Source: a virus
Reading direction: 5' to 3' (one strand)
Virus record (IMG/VR): IMGVR_UViG_3300044970_000999
Location: 1-63,492 of that record
DNA: 63,492 nucleotides
The notes beneath the pieces were generated by a model that saw only the letters and a list, made by a program, of their open reading frames with translations, made no database searches and had not been told where the DNA came from. Below are positions 17,201 through 25,262 of this stretch, piece by piece; the first letter of the stretch is position 1, and every line of letters starts with the position of its first letter. The translations under genes were made by a program, and so were the position numbers.

Positions 17201-19009
17201 TCTGCTTAAAAATGGAACAGCTGAATTTAATGGACCAGCCATTGTACCCATTGCAAAACCAGAAGCAAAAGTTTCAAAACCTTGAGCTGTAAAAGGATTT
17301 TGTTGAGCCCATGCATCACTAAAATAATCAAGCCTTCCTTTATTTATTCCTTTTATAGCAGCTCTAGAATAAAGCATAGACTTTAATGTAGGGCTATTGT
17401 AAGAATCCATAAAATATTTTTCATTTGCTTGAGCAATAGTCTCTTGTAAGTTTTCTTGAATACCTTCTGAAAAATTTGCTTTAAAATAACCTACAGTTTT
17501 ACCAACAGATTTATGAATTGGATTTTTTAACCATCCCTTAGCCCATGTTTTTAAATTATTTGCTTCTAATTCAAAAGCCTTTGAAGTTCTATTATATATT
17601 ACTTTACCAATTTTACCAAAGTTTTTAGAACCTTCTCTAGAAGCTATTTCATAAATATCATCTGTAGTAGATTTAATAAAATTTCTAAGCCCACCTCTTG
17701 GGCCTGTTATATTATTAAAAGTAATAGCATTGGTTGCATAAATAATTCCAACATTCTCTAGTAATGTTTCATATCCTCCCTGCTCAGCTTGTTTACTAAT
17801 TTCTGCAAGCTCTTTATCACTTGGTACTTTATTGCCATTAGCTTTATAAGCTTCTCTATAAAGTTCATCATAAATTTTATTTTGAACCATTCCCCCCTCT
17901 AGCCTAGCTTCAGATAAAGCCATGTTTATATTTCTAGAATCTCTATATAAACCACCTGCCGTTTTATAAATTTTACCAAGATTTGTAAAGTTATCTGCTT
18001 GTCTTATTTGTTTTAAAGCACCCATTGTGTTATTCAATGGATTTAATTGATTCAATGTTCCTTTAAGAAATTGTGATTCTTTAATTGCATTATATACTTT
18101 TCTTGCACCGCTAATTTCTTTAGTTAAGTTTAGTGTTTGCCTAACACCTTGATAACCAGTTTTAACTCCTTTTAAAAGAGAAGGTAATTTTCTAGCATTA
18201 TTTACAGTTGTAGTAAATAAACTTGATCCTCCAGTAGGTGCTGCTAAGATTGCTCCTAGAGTTTCTTCTGCTATTGCTTCAGTAATAATACCTGCTGTAT
18301 AACTAAAATTCATAGCAGCATTATTCATAAATCCACCTATACCACCTTTAGTAGATTGACCAATTGCAGCTGCTGTTTCATATACTTCTGCATCTTCTCT
18401 ATCTGAAGATGTAAAATCTCCCCTTAGAATTTTACCAAAACTTTTAAATCCAGATGTAAATCCTTGTGTAAATAATGGCACAAAAGAATTACTCATCATT
18501 CTGCTAAAATCATCCCATCTTGTTGTCCTAGCATTAAAGTTGGCATCATTGTCTCTTAATGGTGAAAAACCAACTTCATCAAATTTTTCTTGACCATAGG
18601 CAGAATATCTTTTATAAAAAGTACTTAAATTTGTTGAACCTGCATCATATGAATATATTCTTGCATAGTCATTTAAATCTTGGTTAGATTGAAACATATT
18701 ATCCAAATAACCTTTTAATGAATCATTATATTCATTTATATCAAAAGCTTTTTGAGGAATACTTGGATTATTAATATTTGTTCTTACTACATTATCATAT
18801 ATTTGATTATTTGGGGCATTTAAATTTTCAAGTTTTGGTAAGTTTGAATATGCAATTTGATTACCCACAGGCATGTTTGGTTGAGGCAACATAACTCTGC
18901 TACCTTCAAAAGCTGTATAACCTTTAGTATCTGCTATTGGTTGATTAATTTTACCAAACTCTGGACCTAATGGATCTAATGGATTAAAGTATTCTTCTTC
19001 TTTTGCCAT
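11258..19009 (-). CDS. Giant cargo protein (2,583 aa) with PD-(D/E)XK nuclease and GNAT-like segments
   Basis: This is a crAss-like giant virion cargo protein, one of a block delivered with the genome in this group. The N terminus is Asn/Pro-rich. Residues about 225-265 (GGIGGFMNNAAMNFSYTAG and the AIAEETLGAILAAP stretch) are Gly/Ala-rich and hydrophobic, and could insert in membranes. A second such patch, ASGFAMGTMAGPLNSAVPF, lies after the NFSEGIQENLQETIAQ segment. The middle is long charged coiled coil. Residues about 1765-1840 (YINVYEVSTKKEYQNKKIA, then MVPNIYKTL) resemble a GNAT acyl-CoA-binding fold. Residues about 1915-2055 carry a PD-(D/E)XK nuclease signature: GEIDLILVD (Asp1979), VVDIKSG (Asp1992, Lys1994) and LQTAAYA (Gln2023), as in Cas4/RecB-type nucleases. 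It starts 2 nt after the previous stop and its TAATG end overlaps the polymerase gene. A possible role is processing host or competing DNA on entry, which is inference. Confidence 0.85.
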   Translation of the reverse strand: MAKEEEYFNPLDPLGPEFGKINQPIADTKGYTAFEGSRVMLPQPNMPVGNQIAYSNLPKLENLNAPNNQIYDNVVRTNINNPSIPQKAFDINEYNDSLKGYLDNMFQSNQDLNDYARIYSYDAGSTNLSTFYKRYSAYGQEKFDEVGFSPLRDNDANFNARTTRWDDFSRMMSNSFVPLFTQGFTSGFKSFGKILRGDFTSSDREDAEVYETAAAIGQSTKGGIGGFMNNAAMNFSYTAGIITEAIAEETLGAILAAPTGGSSLFTTTVNNARKLPSLLKGVKTGYQGVRQTLNLTKEISGARKVYNAIKESQFLKGTLNQLNPLNNTMGALKQIRQADNFTNLGKIYKTAGGLYRDSRNINMALSEARLEGGMVQNKIYDELYREAYKANGNKVPSDKELAEISKQAEQGGYETLLENVGIIYATNAITFNNITGPRGGLRNFIKSTTDDIYEIASREGSKNFGKIGKVIYNRTSKAFELEANNLKTWAKGWLKNPIHKSVGKTVGYFKANFSEGIQENLQETIAQANEKYFMDSYNSPTLKSMLYSRAAIKGINKGRLDYFSDAWAQQNPFTAQGFETFASGFAMGTMAGPLNSAVPFLSRTYNRMFNKEEYTRWKEAQTTVAQNLVNELNNTNLETFLNGYTQNLGVQEKVAATKQKGTKKEALDAETEAYISQVQLLKRTGTFGIFSEKLKDLHNLTDDEFAEAVGIEKDQVNKYRARVDSSIERLNKIKNLYERVERKNPNPINVSDLKEDDPEYQDKLILYHAWETVNRNIVFFNETYDDILYRRSEINKKYNNNKKLKNISNRKRNLLFNPIRPFNETKEAIDGVGVPTGDMLEEINLLEKELALEKETTKNPAKIQMLQEQINLTKDYAEQYRALDIFQRREEYVGLIKEKLKAETGTEYTDEQVLKYMEDEFGAVNDTQKRDELLKNLRNSYTNYLKTHAKQNGQEIFNEDIDETWELMKDYYDLDIEKTKISKYVDVLNDPMAFLEAVRRNNDWLKKVTAKKIEYYEKIIREEMDNIRANALLNALANKGLFISTEDMLNYFADGVPPTEIYDDINKKIYPIGSKEYSQIYQDYFKKYEELKEDLNPNKSEIIDEAYQQQINALEKEKQEKIDALPKEDVETQINNLEGKISLKSLSQEIQNDQYAELKVYQEKGSTNDRDEIEKKLEINGVIPQYGEFREAISTLTEILEDENGNTKRGRKFIGDEEIKAAQEEGVTGETGTMPAASNTSTRTIKIGNKNYKARVELYPDGTATYNISEVDAAGLPLKTLSETEYTEQIDDSITSELETVTVYKDKVGQLRLKNEEGDILDSEDTTQRYSSARIYTIDKVSDPVEIEKITNFYNDKIEEVKEAYVASKENMELEIPYEDVTPESNLDTPDLSEFKEELYNNYQKEYVNKLSPSEKNALLEDEDLNNKTFEEWYSRPENKKYFDEYNNANRPVLSKQETIMNIRGVEVNTNTKTLEQLIAYRDDVNNQITSNNEEINFLDPETEKEQIKKYEEKNKELSLNLKNLNNIISARQFANFPEEIKSAVRSIQKIFKAQSKVEKGVELTEDDEVTGLKKGQKAYRINGKFHRRTTQAIQDVIDETYEYQGQEQVDTIFKQTIAKKGLNPASIKEFVDRLRSLPDTGEAALPGTNDIFFNKLQQELNALPNMTAEQIELEGQKNEILTKANKEKNLAKQQALFDQAEEIQNKIDGAYTAPVSTDAKADIEKRRQEISSFFNKNDYTTEVTLENDEYTLKVYDKKSTFSNVPIFKFQGNIIDIDGKKYINVYEVSTKKEYQNKKIATNSYKYILENLPSGVKGLYSFSEMRKGVMVPNIYKTLSKDYTVTTDSKGNILVNYDAELAALEGTAQPTTKDNFDTATKKNTTKNIIDTFFAENTYEDSRIAGNFFDLAKDYLESGKKPEFNEEIITREAYDSLIEYLDTIKKRVDSGELYIVGRDLIVYDSDIVHQDGKKDRIAGEIDLILVDKDGIYVVDIKSGETNKFLNFNNLSTTNKKFTKRNEYTLQTAAYATMLEKMIDRKVAGIAMLPIQRESNKKTNQVIEAGKPLSGQFFNELEYKVDEDGKIVINKKIDPKTKKPFNEKQFTITGNKYKFDFLVPLYRESVQEEMDKLFPKKLGELEPGGKRAIANRINNIRERLSEITDELSDINVKNLAIIKVLIGNAVKQNISIPKDIIEQYESKNKNLKQYTSKEKIKSVIDKYKKNLNSSEKNLKEQSDKLRKIKSNVSFDNVDKSIFNEQSDFIKEQLESDSNFKYYFDQHNSFYKNAVDRSPTDNQIVAIETMKESGLLTDTDISDADIKYLSMAEASELIHEGVKRIQYLKTSSVEKSKDFREYQKNIFDLMKATKINSNDVSLVQLFEDAEKISKTGRTKQAIDLLNIKLNNLNSEYNKEFTSDVRKTKILKEILDIEQFKEALIDTYEMPIDIVEQVQESEIVEEFIDEFDTDINVGDIVYSRKKNNNTPYKVKEKTKDSYVLSPPRGKAITVKIDTFADNYITKIEMDSGNITPPTVEVTDTEKEILNESQVTVNNFLQNQDSKTKAYEKGIKNTPEENRKNLLNKTKNCL

Positions 19010-19011
19010 TA

Positions 19012-22000
19012 TTATTTGTATTGATTTTTTATTTGATTATTAGCATCTTGTACTTGTTTTAAGAATGCTAAGAAATTATCTCTATTAGCTGCTAAATTTC
19101 CTTGTTGTAATAAAGATGTTGCAGTATATGTTTCCATCTTTGTTTTTTTAGTATTAGGATCATAAGATGGATATGTAGCTTTTATACTATAATCTCCTGT
19201 ATTATTTTTATTTTTAGTTATTTTATAACTTGCATTAGGATCTCCTCCAATATTATTTAAAGTATAAGATCCTGCATAATTTACATATGCTTCAAGTGGA
19301 GATTCATATGAAGATCTATATAAAGATGATCTTTTTAAATCTTGCACTGGAATAAAAAAGTTAATTCCATTGTTTGCTAATTTTGTAGAGAACCAACTTT
19401 TAATTTCTGAATCTGAAAGATCATCATCATCTAAATCTTCTTTTGCCATTTGTTTTATAGATGATGTAAGACCAGCAGCATCAACATAATCTTTTATCCA
19501 TTCCCTATTTGGTTTAATTGTTATTGCACCTAAACTAGAATTATTTGCTGCAATTGGATGTGACTCCAATGTAAAGTTTTTTAATTTTGATTCTGATTTT
19601 GGATTTTTTGCACTATTAAAATCCCTTATTAAGTCTTGAACTAATGAATTTGCTAAAGATCCATCAAGCCTAAACTTATCTTTAGCAGTTTTAGTTATTC
19701 CTCCAATTGATACTGAAGAAATTTTAGTAAAATCCCCATAATCTGTACTATTAAGTATTGGGATGATTTCATTAAAATACAATTTACCTTTTGACGTTCC
19801 TCTAGGGTTTACAGTAATTGTAGATTTTTTAAACGCATATGTTCCTGTCCCAGCTTCTGTTGGTCCTACAGAAATTCTTGGTGGTGCTTTTTTAATATAT
19901 TTTGAACTAGATGCAATTTTATCAGCTTCTTCTAAAATATTTTCATATCTTAAATTACTAATTTCACTATCACCAAGTTCATCTCGAATTTTATATACAG
20001 CTGCCACAGGAGGTACAAGCCAATCCCACCAATCTACATCTTGCCCTTCTATATTATTATTTCTTCTTCTATTATTATAAATTCTTGCTTCAGTTGATGT
20101 AAGTATTCCTTCTTTATCTAATAATGCATAATATTCCTCTTTACTCCTTTTTATTCCATTCTTATCATATAATAAATGTCCATTTGCAAAACCTCTATCT
20201 TTTAAGACTTTTGCAACTATATCTGCAACTTCTCTATTATATTCTATATCAGCTTTTTGATAAAGCACATAGTCAGTTATTTTAGTAGAGCTGTTTACAT
20301 AATCTTCATATAATTGAGTTTTTTGACCATTTAAAGTAAACATATCTAACTCTCTATTTTGCTCAACCCACTTTCCTATTTTTTTATTAATATTTTCCCA
20401 TTCACCTTTTTCATAAAGTGCAAAATGATCTCTAAAACCTCCAGGATTATTCTTTAGTCTATTATAATTATCTTTAAATTGTTTATATGTATATTTAGTG
20501 CCACCAAAAAAGCTATTTGCTTGTTGTTCACTTAACTTACCTTCACCTAAAGCTTTACCAATTATTTGTATATAAGATGTAACTGCAGGATCTAAGTACT
20601 CACTTCTTGTTAAATCTTGAATTTGTTGACTAAGAACTTTTACATTTTGTTCATCAGTCACATTACCCTTATCTTCAATACCTGAAGAAATAATATTCTG
20701 ACTTTGATCTTCAACTAAATTTCCATTTTCATCTTCATAGTGTGTGCCAGCTTCTATTAGTCTTTTTTTCCTTGCTTCTTCTGCTGCTTTTTCAGCTCGA
20801 ATTTGTTCTATCTCTAATCTATATTGTTGTTGTTGATCAAGAACTGCAAAAGGATCAGCTTTTACATCTGTTTTAGCTCCTCTTTTAGAAAGTGAATGTG
20901 CTGCTTCATCAAAATCTTTTTGCATTAACATTGATGCCACACCATTATCAACTTTATATCTTAAAGATTCAAGATCTCCATATGGATTTTTAAAACCAGT
21001 AGTAGTTGTTGCTGTACTAGATTCACCATTTGATATAGTTTCAAAATCCTTTTTTGCTCTTTCTAATACTTTAGTATTAATATCTTTATTTTGTAAATAT
21101 GCATTTAGTAAATTTTCTGCGTCTGGTCCAGCTGTTCCATCAGCAATTTGTTTTTGAAGATCTTTAATTCTAGCATCATATGTAGAATTTGCAGCTTCTA
21201 TATTTTTATATCTAATTCTTGATTGCTCTTTAAGTACATTAAAGTTTTCTTCAAGATATTTCATCTCTGCTGCATTCTTATCTCCATTAAATTGAGCAGC
21301 ATTAGAATAAGCATAATCTTTTCTATTTACATATGCTTGAGTTTGATATACAGACTGTATCTGTGCATTACTTCCTAGATTAGCTTCAAATAAATGTTGT
21401 AATGGTTCTTCTAGTTGTTCACCATTTGTCTTAGTAACAATATATCTACCATCATCAGACCAGTCTACAGATTGTATATCTCCAAAAGATTTAGCTAGTT
21501 CTAAAGCTTTGTTTTGAACATTTACATAAGGAGTATAAGCTATATTTTCAAATGCCAAAGCTTTATCTGCAGAAGCTTCCTTAAACTCATCTCTTTTGTA
21601 TTGTAAAAATCTTAAACCAGCATCCCAAAATTCTCCTCTTCTTTTTTCATCTGCAGAACCTTGCAAAGCTTGAGCAGTCCCAACTTGCATATTATAATTT
21701 TTGGTCCAAGCCATATCTTTCATTAAGCCTTTATCTTCATAAAAAGGTTTAAATATTTGTGTGGCTTGTGATACATTTTGCTGTAGAGAAAGATCTAATC
21801 CAGCAACTCTTTTAAGATTAAAATTAATTTGATCTAATAAATAATCTTTTTTCTTTATATTATCATCTCTAGTTAAATCAGCATAAAAATACTGACCATA
21901 TATTTTATTTAATGATTTCCAATTACTATCATATTGTGTTTGCTTATTCTGTATAATGTTAGAGTACAGATTAAGATCAGGTTGATAAGGTTGAATCTGA

Positions 22001-22032
22001 GGTATAAATGTGGCTGCTGCAAACGTTGCCAT
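19012..22032 (-). CDS. crAss-like virion cargo/ejection protein, helical (1,006 aa)
   Basis: This is a conserved-looking internal virion protein by position and composition; no enzyme motif was recognised. The first 35 residues are apolar and aromatic (FAAATFIPQIQPYQPDLNLY), then come long amphipathic helices: residues 260-340 and a strongly charged stretch near 405-435 (LEIEQIRAEKAAEEARKKR) that should form coiled coil. The C-terminal third has more mixed, beta-rich sequence with Gly/Asn turns. It contains almost none of the xGG motifs that mark the next two upstream proteins. It sits between the 1,055-aa and 2,583-aa cargo genes, separated from the former by a 61-bp gap that contains a copy of the recurring AT-rich motif, so it may start its own transcript. 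Known: crAss-like virions pack such proteins in the muzzle and capsid. The cargo assignment is inferred from order. Confidence 0.8.
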   Translation of the reverse strand: MATFAAATFIPQIQPYQPDLNLYSNIIQNKQTQYDSNWKSLNKIYGQYFYADLTRDDNIKKKDYLLDQINFNLKRVAGLDLSLQQNVSQATQIFKPFYEDKGLMKDMAWTKNYNMQVGTAQALQGSADEKRRGEFWDAGLRFLQYKRDEFKEASADKALAFENIAYTPYVNVQNKALELAKSFGDIQSVDWSDDGRYIVTKTNGEQLEEPLQHLFEANLGSNAQIQSVYQTQAYVNRKDYAYSNAAQFNGDKNAAEMKYLEENFNVLKEQSRIRYKNIEAANSTYDARIKDLQKQIADGTAGPDAENLLNAYLQNKDINTKVLERAKKDFETISNGESSTATTTTGFKNPYGDLESLRYKVDNGVASMLMQKDFDEAAHSLSKRGAKTDVKADPFAVLDQQQQYRLEIEQIRAEKAAEEARKKRLIEAGTHYEDENGNLVEDQSQNIISSGIEDKGNVTDEQNVKVLSQQIQDLTRSEYLDPAVTSYIQIIGKALGEGKLSEQQANSFFGGTKYTYKQFKDNYNRLKNNPGGFRDHFALYEKGEWENINKKIGKWVEQNRELDMFTLNGQKTQLYEDYVNSSTKITDYVLYQKADIEYNREVADIVAKVLKDRGFANGHLLYDKNGIKRSKEEYYALLDKEGILTSTEARIYNNRRRNNNIEGQDVDWWDWLVPPVAAVYKIRDELGDSEISNLRYENILEEADKIASSSKYIKKAPPRISVGPTEAGTGTYAFKKSTITVNPRGTSKGKLYFNEIIPILNSTDYGDFTKISSVSIGGITKTAKDKFRLDGSLANSLVQDLIRDFNSAKNPKSESKLKNFTLESHPIAANNSSLGAITIKPNREWIKDYVDAAGLTSSIKQMAKEDLDDDDLSDSEIKSWFSTKLANNGINFFIPVQDLKRSSLYRSSYESPLEAYVNYAGSYTLNNIGGDPNASYKITKNKNNTGDYSIKATYPSYDPNTKKTKMETYTATSLLQQGNLAANRDNFLAFLKQVQDANNQIKNQYK

Positions 22033-22052
22033 AGTTTTATATTATATAGTAT

Positions 22053-22066
22053 AAATATATTAAAAT
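22053..22066 (-). promoter_or_regulatory. Candidate phage promoter motif upstream of the 1,006-aa gene
   Basis: On the minus strand this reads TTTTAATATATTTAT, one base away from the TTTTAGTATATTTAT found upstream of the 1,484-aa gene. It ends about 20 nt before the ATG at 22032, in one of the few gaps over 50 bp. Function is inferred from recurrence only. Confidence 0.35.
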
Positions 22067-22093
22067 TTTGTAAGTTTAATAAACATATAAAGT

Positions 22094-25000
22094 TTATTCA
22101 TAGTAGTAAAAGGGGTAAACAGTATCTCCATAAACCATTCCTCCAATCTGCATAACCCTACCTCCATACCTACCATACTGTGTTTTAAAGATTAATTCTT
22201 GCATATCTTCAGGTAAATGTGAACCTTCAAGCTTTTGAGCAAAAGCTATCATGTCATCAGTAGGTTGTTCAGGACTAATTGGTTTTCCTTGTTTAAATAC
22301 TTGTACTCCAGTAACTGGATCAATTGCATACTGTTCAGATTGAATATTATATATATCAGCAGCATTTTTAATACCCTGATTCATCATTTGAGTAGTAAGT
22401 GCATCTTTAGCATTTAATTCACCTCTATAGAAATTTTCAGCAGAACCTACTTTATCCATATATGGATTTAGAACATTCTGTCTATTTTGTCCTTCTGATA
22501 AATCACCTTGATAGTTCAATATACTTTCTTGATTTTTAACAGCAAGATTTTTTGCTTGAGTTTCTGTAATTGGTCTTTGAATTCCTTCTAAAAGATCTCC
22601 TTGCAATGAACCCATAATAGATTGTTTATACTGTGATGGTGCACCAATTCTAGAAATAGTATCCATGTTTTTTGCTGCTGCAGCTTGTTGCGCTTGGACA
22701 GGAGCTAACCATTCTTGAGCTCTTAAATTTAATTCAGGTCTTTGGAATGTCATTGCTGTTGGATACTCAATACCTGTTCTTAAAGATCTTGCTCTTGAAA
22801 GATTAAGTTTATCTTGAGTTGTCCATTCAGGCCAGTAAGTTCCAGCAGGATATTCTTGTCCGGGTACATCTACTGTTTGTTCACATTCACACTTACCATC
22901 TTTTAGTGGTGTTTCTTTTTCCTCACCTGTTATAGGATCAGGACAAAAACATTTACTCACTTTAGTTGGTGGTACAAACTTAACTCTTTGCCCTAAAGTA
23001 GTATTTGTATTAAATTGATCAATACCAGATACTTGTCCTCTTTTTCCTGCAATTTCTTCATCATCTTTACCTACTTGAAAATCACCATATGGTTTATACT
23101 TTTCAGTTCCTAATAAATTCCTATAGGCAATGTATGCAGCTTGTCCTTTAAAACCACTAGAAAAATCTAAGTCACCAAGTCCATCTGGATTTTCCTTTAT
23201 TAATTTATTTGCTGCAGCATTAGTACCAGTACTTCCTGATACATTTTGTTCTGTTTTAGAAGCATCTAAACCAAAAGCTTCTAGCCTTGCATTTCTTTCT
23301 TCTTGTGCTAGTAATTGATTAACTACTCCTTGTTTATCAAGTTTTCTTAATTCTGGTGCATAACCACTATATAGTTTTTCTCTTTGACTTTTAGTATAGT
23401 TTTCTTTATTTTCAATATCTTGTTGATATTGTTTAAACAAGTCATTTTTAAAATCTTCATTTCCTTCTATTGCATTCTTAGTATTAATGAAATTAATATA
23501 AGCTTGTTTATTATTATTCCATTTTTTAGCAATTACCTCTAAGTCTTGTTTAGTTAAATCTGCTTCAGTAATTTGTCCACCACCTTGGAATTTATTTAAA
23601 TTGTATGTGCTTCCACCATTTGACATTATTAAAGGCATATGCATACCACCCATAATAATACCTTGTTTAGCCATAAATGGACCACTCCCTTGCAGTTTTT
23701 TAGTTCTACCTAAATAATTATTTGGATTTCCTCCACCTAATGTTATACCATATTGTGCATATTGGCTATTACCTCCAAATTGTCTTTTAAGTCTTGCATA
23801 TTCTTCAGGGTACATTTGTTGAAAGTATGTTTCTCCTTGACTATCAAATCCTTCTCTTTCTTGATCATACTTATACTGTAACCAATCTTTAGGATCATAC
23901 CATTGACTTACTTCTTCTTCTGCAGTATAATTTTCTAATTCATCTTTTGCACCTGGTTTTAAAACTGCCTTCATTGTTTTTACAGGAACTTTTAAACGAG
24001 CTATTTGTTCTTCTGGTAAAGTAACCTTTTGCCAATTAGGAAGATAGGATCCAATATCACCATATTCTCCTTGAGCCATATAGTATTGATTAGTTTTAGG
24101 ATCTTTAAAATAGTACTGTCCAGATTTCCAGTTTTCAGGATCTTGTAGTTTAGTAAAATCATATTGTGTACCAAACATTTCATTTTCAGGATCTAAAATA
24201 ATATTTCTATCTACATAAGATGTTTGCTCTGGAGATACATTTACTGGAGGTATAGTAGTTCTTACAGTTGGATCTACTATAGGTAATGTATTTTGATTTC
24301 CATAAATTTCATTACTATATTCTTCTGGTCTACCATGCATTATTCTCTGCATTAAATCATTAGCTGCAAGTCTTAAACCAGAAAGACCCATTCCTTTATA
24401 TCTATTTCTTCTTTCTTTTCTATCTGCTCTTCTTTGTTCTCTACCTCTTCTAGCTTCAGGCATTTCTTCATAGTCTTCTTCCATATCCATTTCTTCCATT
24501 GGATATTCTTCTTCTGACATCATTTGATCATTCATCTCTTGAGGAGGCATTTGTTGATCTTGTTCCATCATTGGCTCTTCAGACATAGATTGCTGTTGCT
24601 GCATCATTTGTTCTTGCTCTTGTCTTTGTTGAGCTAACTCTGGCATTAAATCTTCTTCTGTAATACCATTAGCTTCCATGTATGGTTTAGCAATAACTGG
24701 AATACCTTGCGGAAAACCTTTTTTAGATTCTTGAGCAATAGCTAATGCTCCAAGCTTCATCACATAGTTTTTAATCATCATCTCTGCAGTCTTTTTTTCC
24801 ATTTTATTAGAATCTGGATCTTGCAGTATTTTTCTATATTTATTTATTTCATATGATTTGGAAAGTTCAGCAGGAGTATATCCACCTTTTTTTGGATCTT
24901 TACCAAACATCTTTAATATCTTAGGATCAGTTATTTTCATAGAAGCTGTGTCACTGAAGATAAATGTATCATCTGGCAAGTTCATAGGAACTCCACCTGC

Positions 25001-25261
25001 TGAGTGTCTTGGTCCTTTAATATTAAAGAATGACGGGAATGTAGAACCATCTAGATCTCCTACTAATGTTTCTCCACCTTCTGCTTCTATATTAGCTTCA
25101 TCTCTAGGTACAGCACCCATTGTGTTTCTAGATTTTAATCCAGGTTTACCTATATAAGCATTATAATCTGCACCACCAAAAGCTGGAACATCATTAATTA
25201 AAGAACCTTGAACTTGATAACCAGTTCTTGCTCTTGGAAGCTTGTTTAGTTTTTTATTCAT
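22094..25261 (-). CDS. crAss-like virion cargo protein with xGG motifs (1,055 aa)
   Basis: No enzyme domain was recognised. The N-terminal 150 residues are ordered and polar (GAVPRDEANIEAEGGETLVG, then SAGGVPMNLPDDTFIFSDT), followed by a Gln/Met/Glu-rich low-complexity tract at about 205-270 (QQRQEQEQMMQQQQSM). At about 285-315 there is a basic-amphipathic element, RYKGMGLSGLRLAANDL, that recurs in the neighbouring 1,484-aa protein. Short Gly-Gly motifs follow (KQGIIMGGMHMPL, SNGGSTYNLNKFQGGGQ, RYGGRVMQIGGMVYGD). CFCP...CECE near 780-800 could bind zinc. The protein ends in aromatic FYYYE. It is separated from the next upstream gene by 1 nt. Placement among cargo genes suggests a packaged, perhaps proteolytically processed, virion protein. 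Confidence 0.8.
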   Translation of the reverse strand: MNKKLNKLPRARTGYQVQGSLINDVPAFGGADYNAYIGKPGLKSRNTMGAVPRDEANIEAEGGETLVGDLDGSTFPSFFNIKGPRHSAGGVPMNLPDDTFIFSDTASMKITDPKILKMFGKDPKKGGYTPAELSKSYEINKYRKILQDPDSNKMEKKTAEMMIKNYVMKLGALAIAQESKKGFPQGIPVIAKPYMEANGITEEDLMPELAQQRQEQEQMMQQQQSMSEEPMMEQDQQMPPQEMNDQMMSEEEYPMEEMDMEEDYEEMPEARRGREQRRADRKERRNRYKGMGLSGLRLAANDLMQRIMHGRPEEYSNEIYGNQNTLPIVDPTVRTTIPPVNVSPEQTSYVDRNIILDPENEMFGTQYDFTKLQDPENWKSGQYYFKDPKTNQYYMAQGEYGDIGSYLPNWQKVTLPEEQIARLKVPVKTMKAVLKPGAKDELENYTAEEEVSQWYDPKDWLQYKYDQEREGFDSQGETYFQQMYPEEYARLKRQFGGNSQYAQYGITLGGGNPNNYLGRTKKLQGSGPFMAKQGIIMGGMHMPLIMSNGGSTYNLNKFQGGGQITEADLTKQDLEVIAKKWNNNKQAYINFINTKNAIEGNEDFKNDLFKQYQQDIENKENYTKSQREKLYSGYAPELRKLDKQGVVNQLLAQEERNARLEAFGLDASKTEQNVSGSTGTNAAANKLIKENPDGLGDLDFSSGFKGQAAYIAYRNLLGTEKYKPYGDFQVGKDDEEIAGKRGQVSGIDQFNTNTTLGQRVKFVPPTKVSKCFCPDPITGEEKETPLKDGKCECEQTVDVPGQEYPAGTYWPEWTTQDKLNLSRARSLRTGIEYPTAMTFQRPELNLRAQEWLAPVQAQQAAAAKNMDTISRIGAPSQYKQSIMGSLQGDLLEGIQRPITETQAKNLAVKNQESILNYQGDLSEGQNRQNVLNPYMDKVGSAENFYRGELNAKDALTTQMMNQGIKNAADIYNIQSEQYAIDPVTGVQVFKQGKPISPEQPTDDMIAFAQKLEGSHLPEDMQELIFKTQYGRYGGRVMQIGGMVYGDTVYPFYYYE
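24325..24412 (-). repeat. Copy 1 of a KGMGL element shared by two cargo genes
   Basis: This encodes NRYKGMGLSGLRLAANDLMQ and a few flanking residues. The 1,484-aa gene encodes the closely similar NKYKGMGLAGLRLNANDLIQ at 27223-27305. The similarity is also visible in the DNA, so the two segments probably share ancestry. Confidence 0.75.
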
Positions 25262-25262
25262 T

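Noticed and set aside
24001-24183. Other-frame minus-strand ORF of 60 codons inside the 1,055-aa gene, and similar ones at 26471-26713, 33493-33741, 49933-50145 and 56585-56782
   Set aside because: Each is an alternative frame of a longer gene on the same strand with no start context or domain.
22094-25261. CFCP...CECE in the 1,055-aa protein as a nucleic-acid-binding zinc finger
   Set aside because: Four Cys in a loop could bind metal, but spacing fits no specific finger family, so only a possible metal site is noted.
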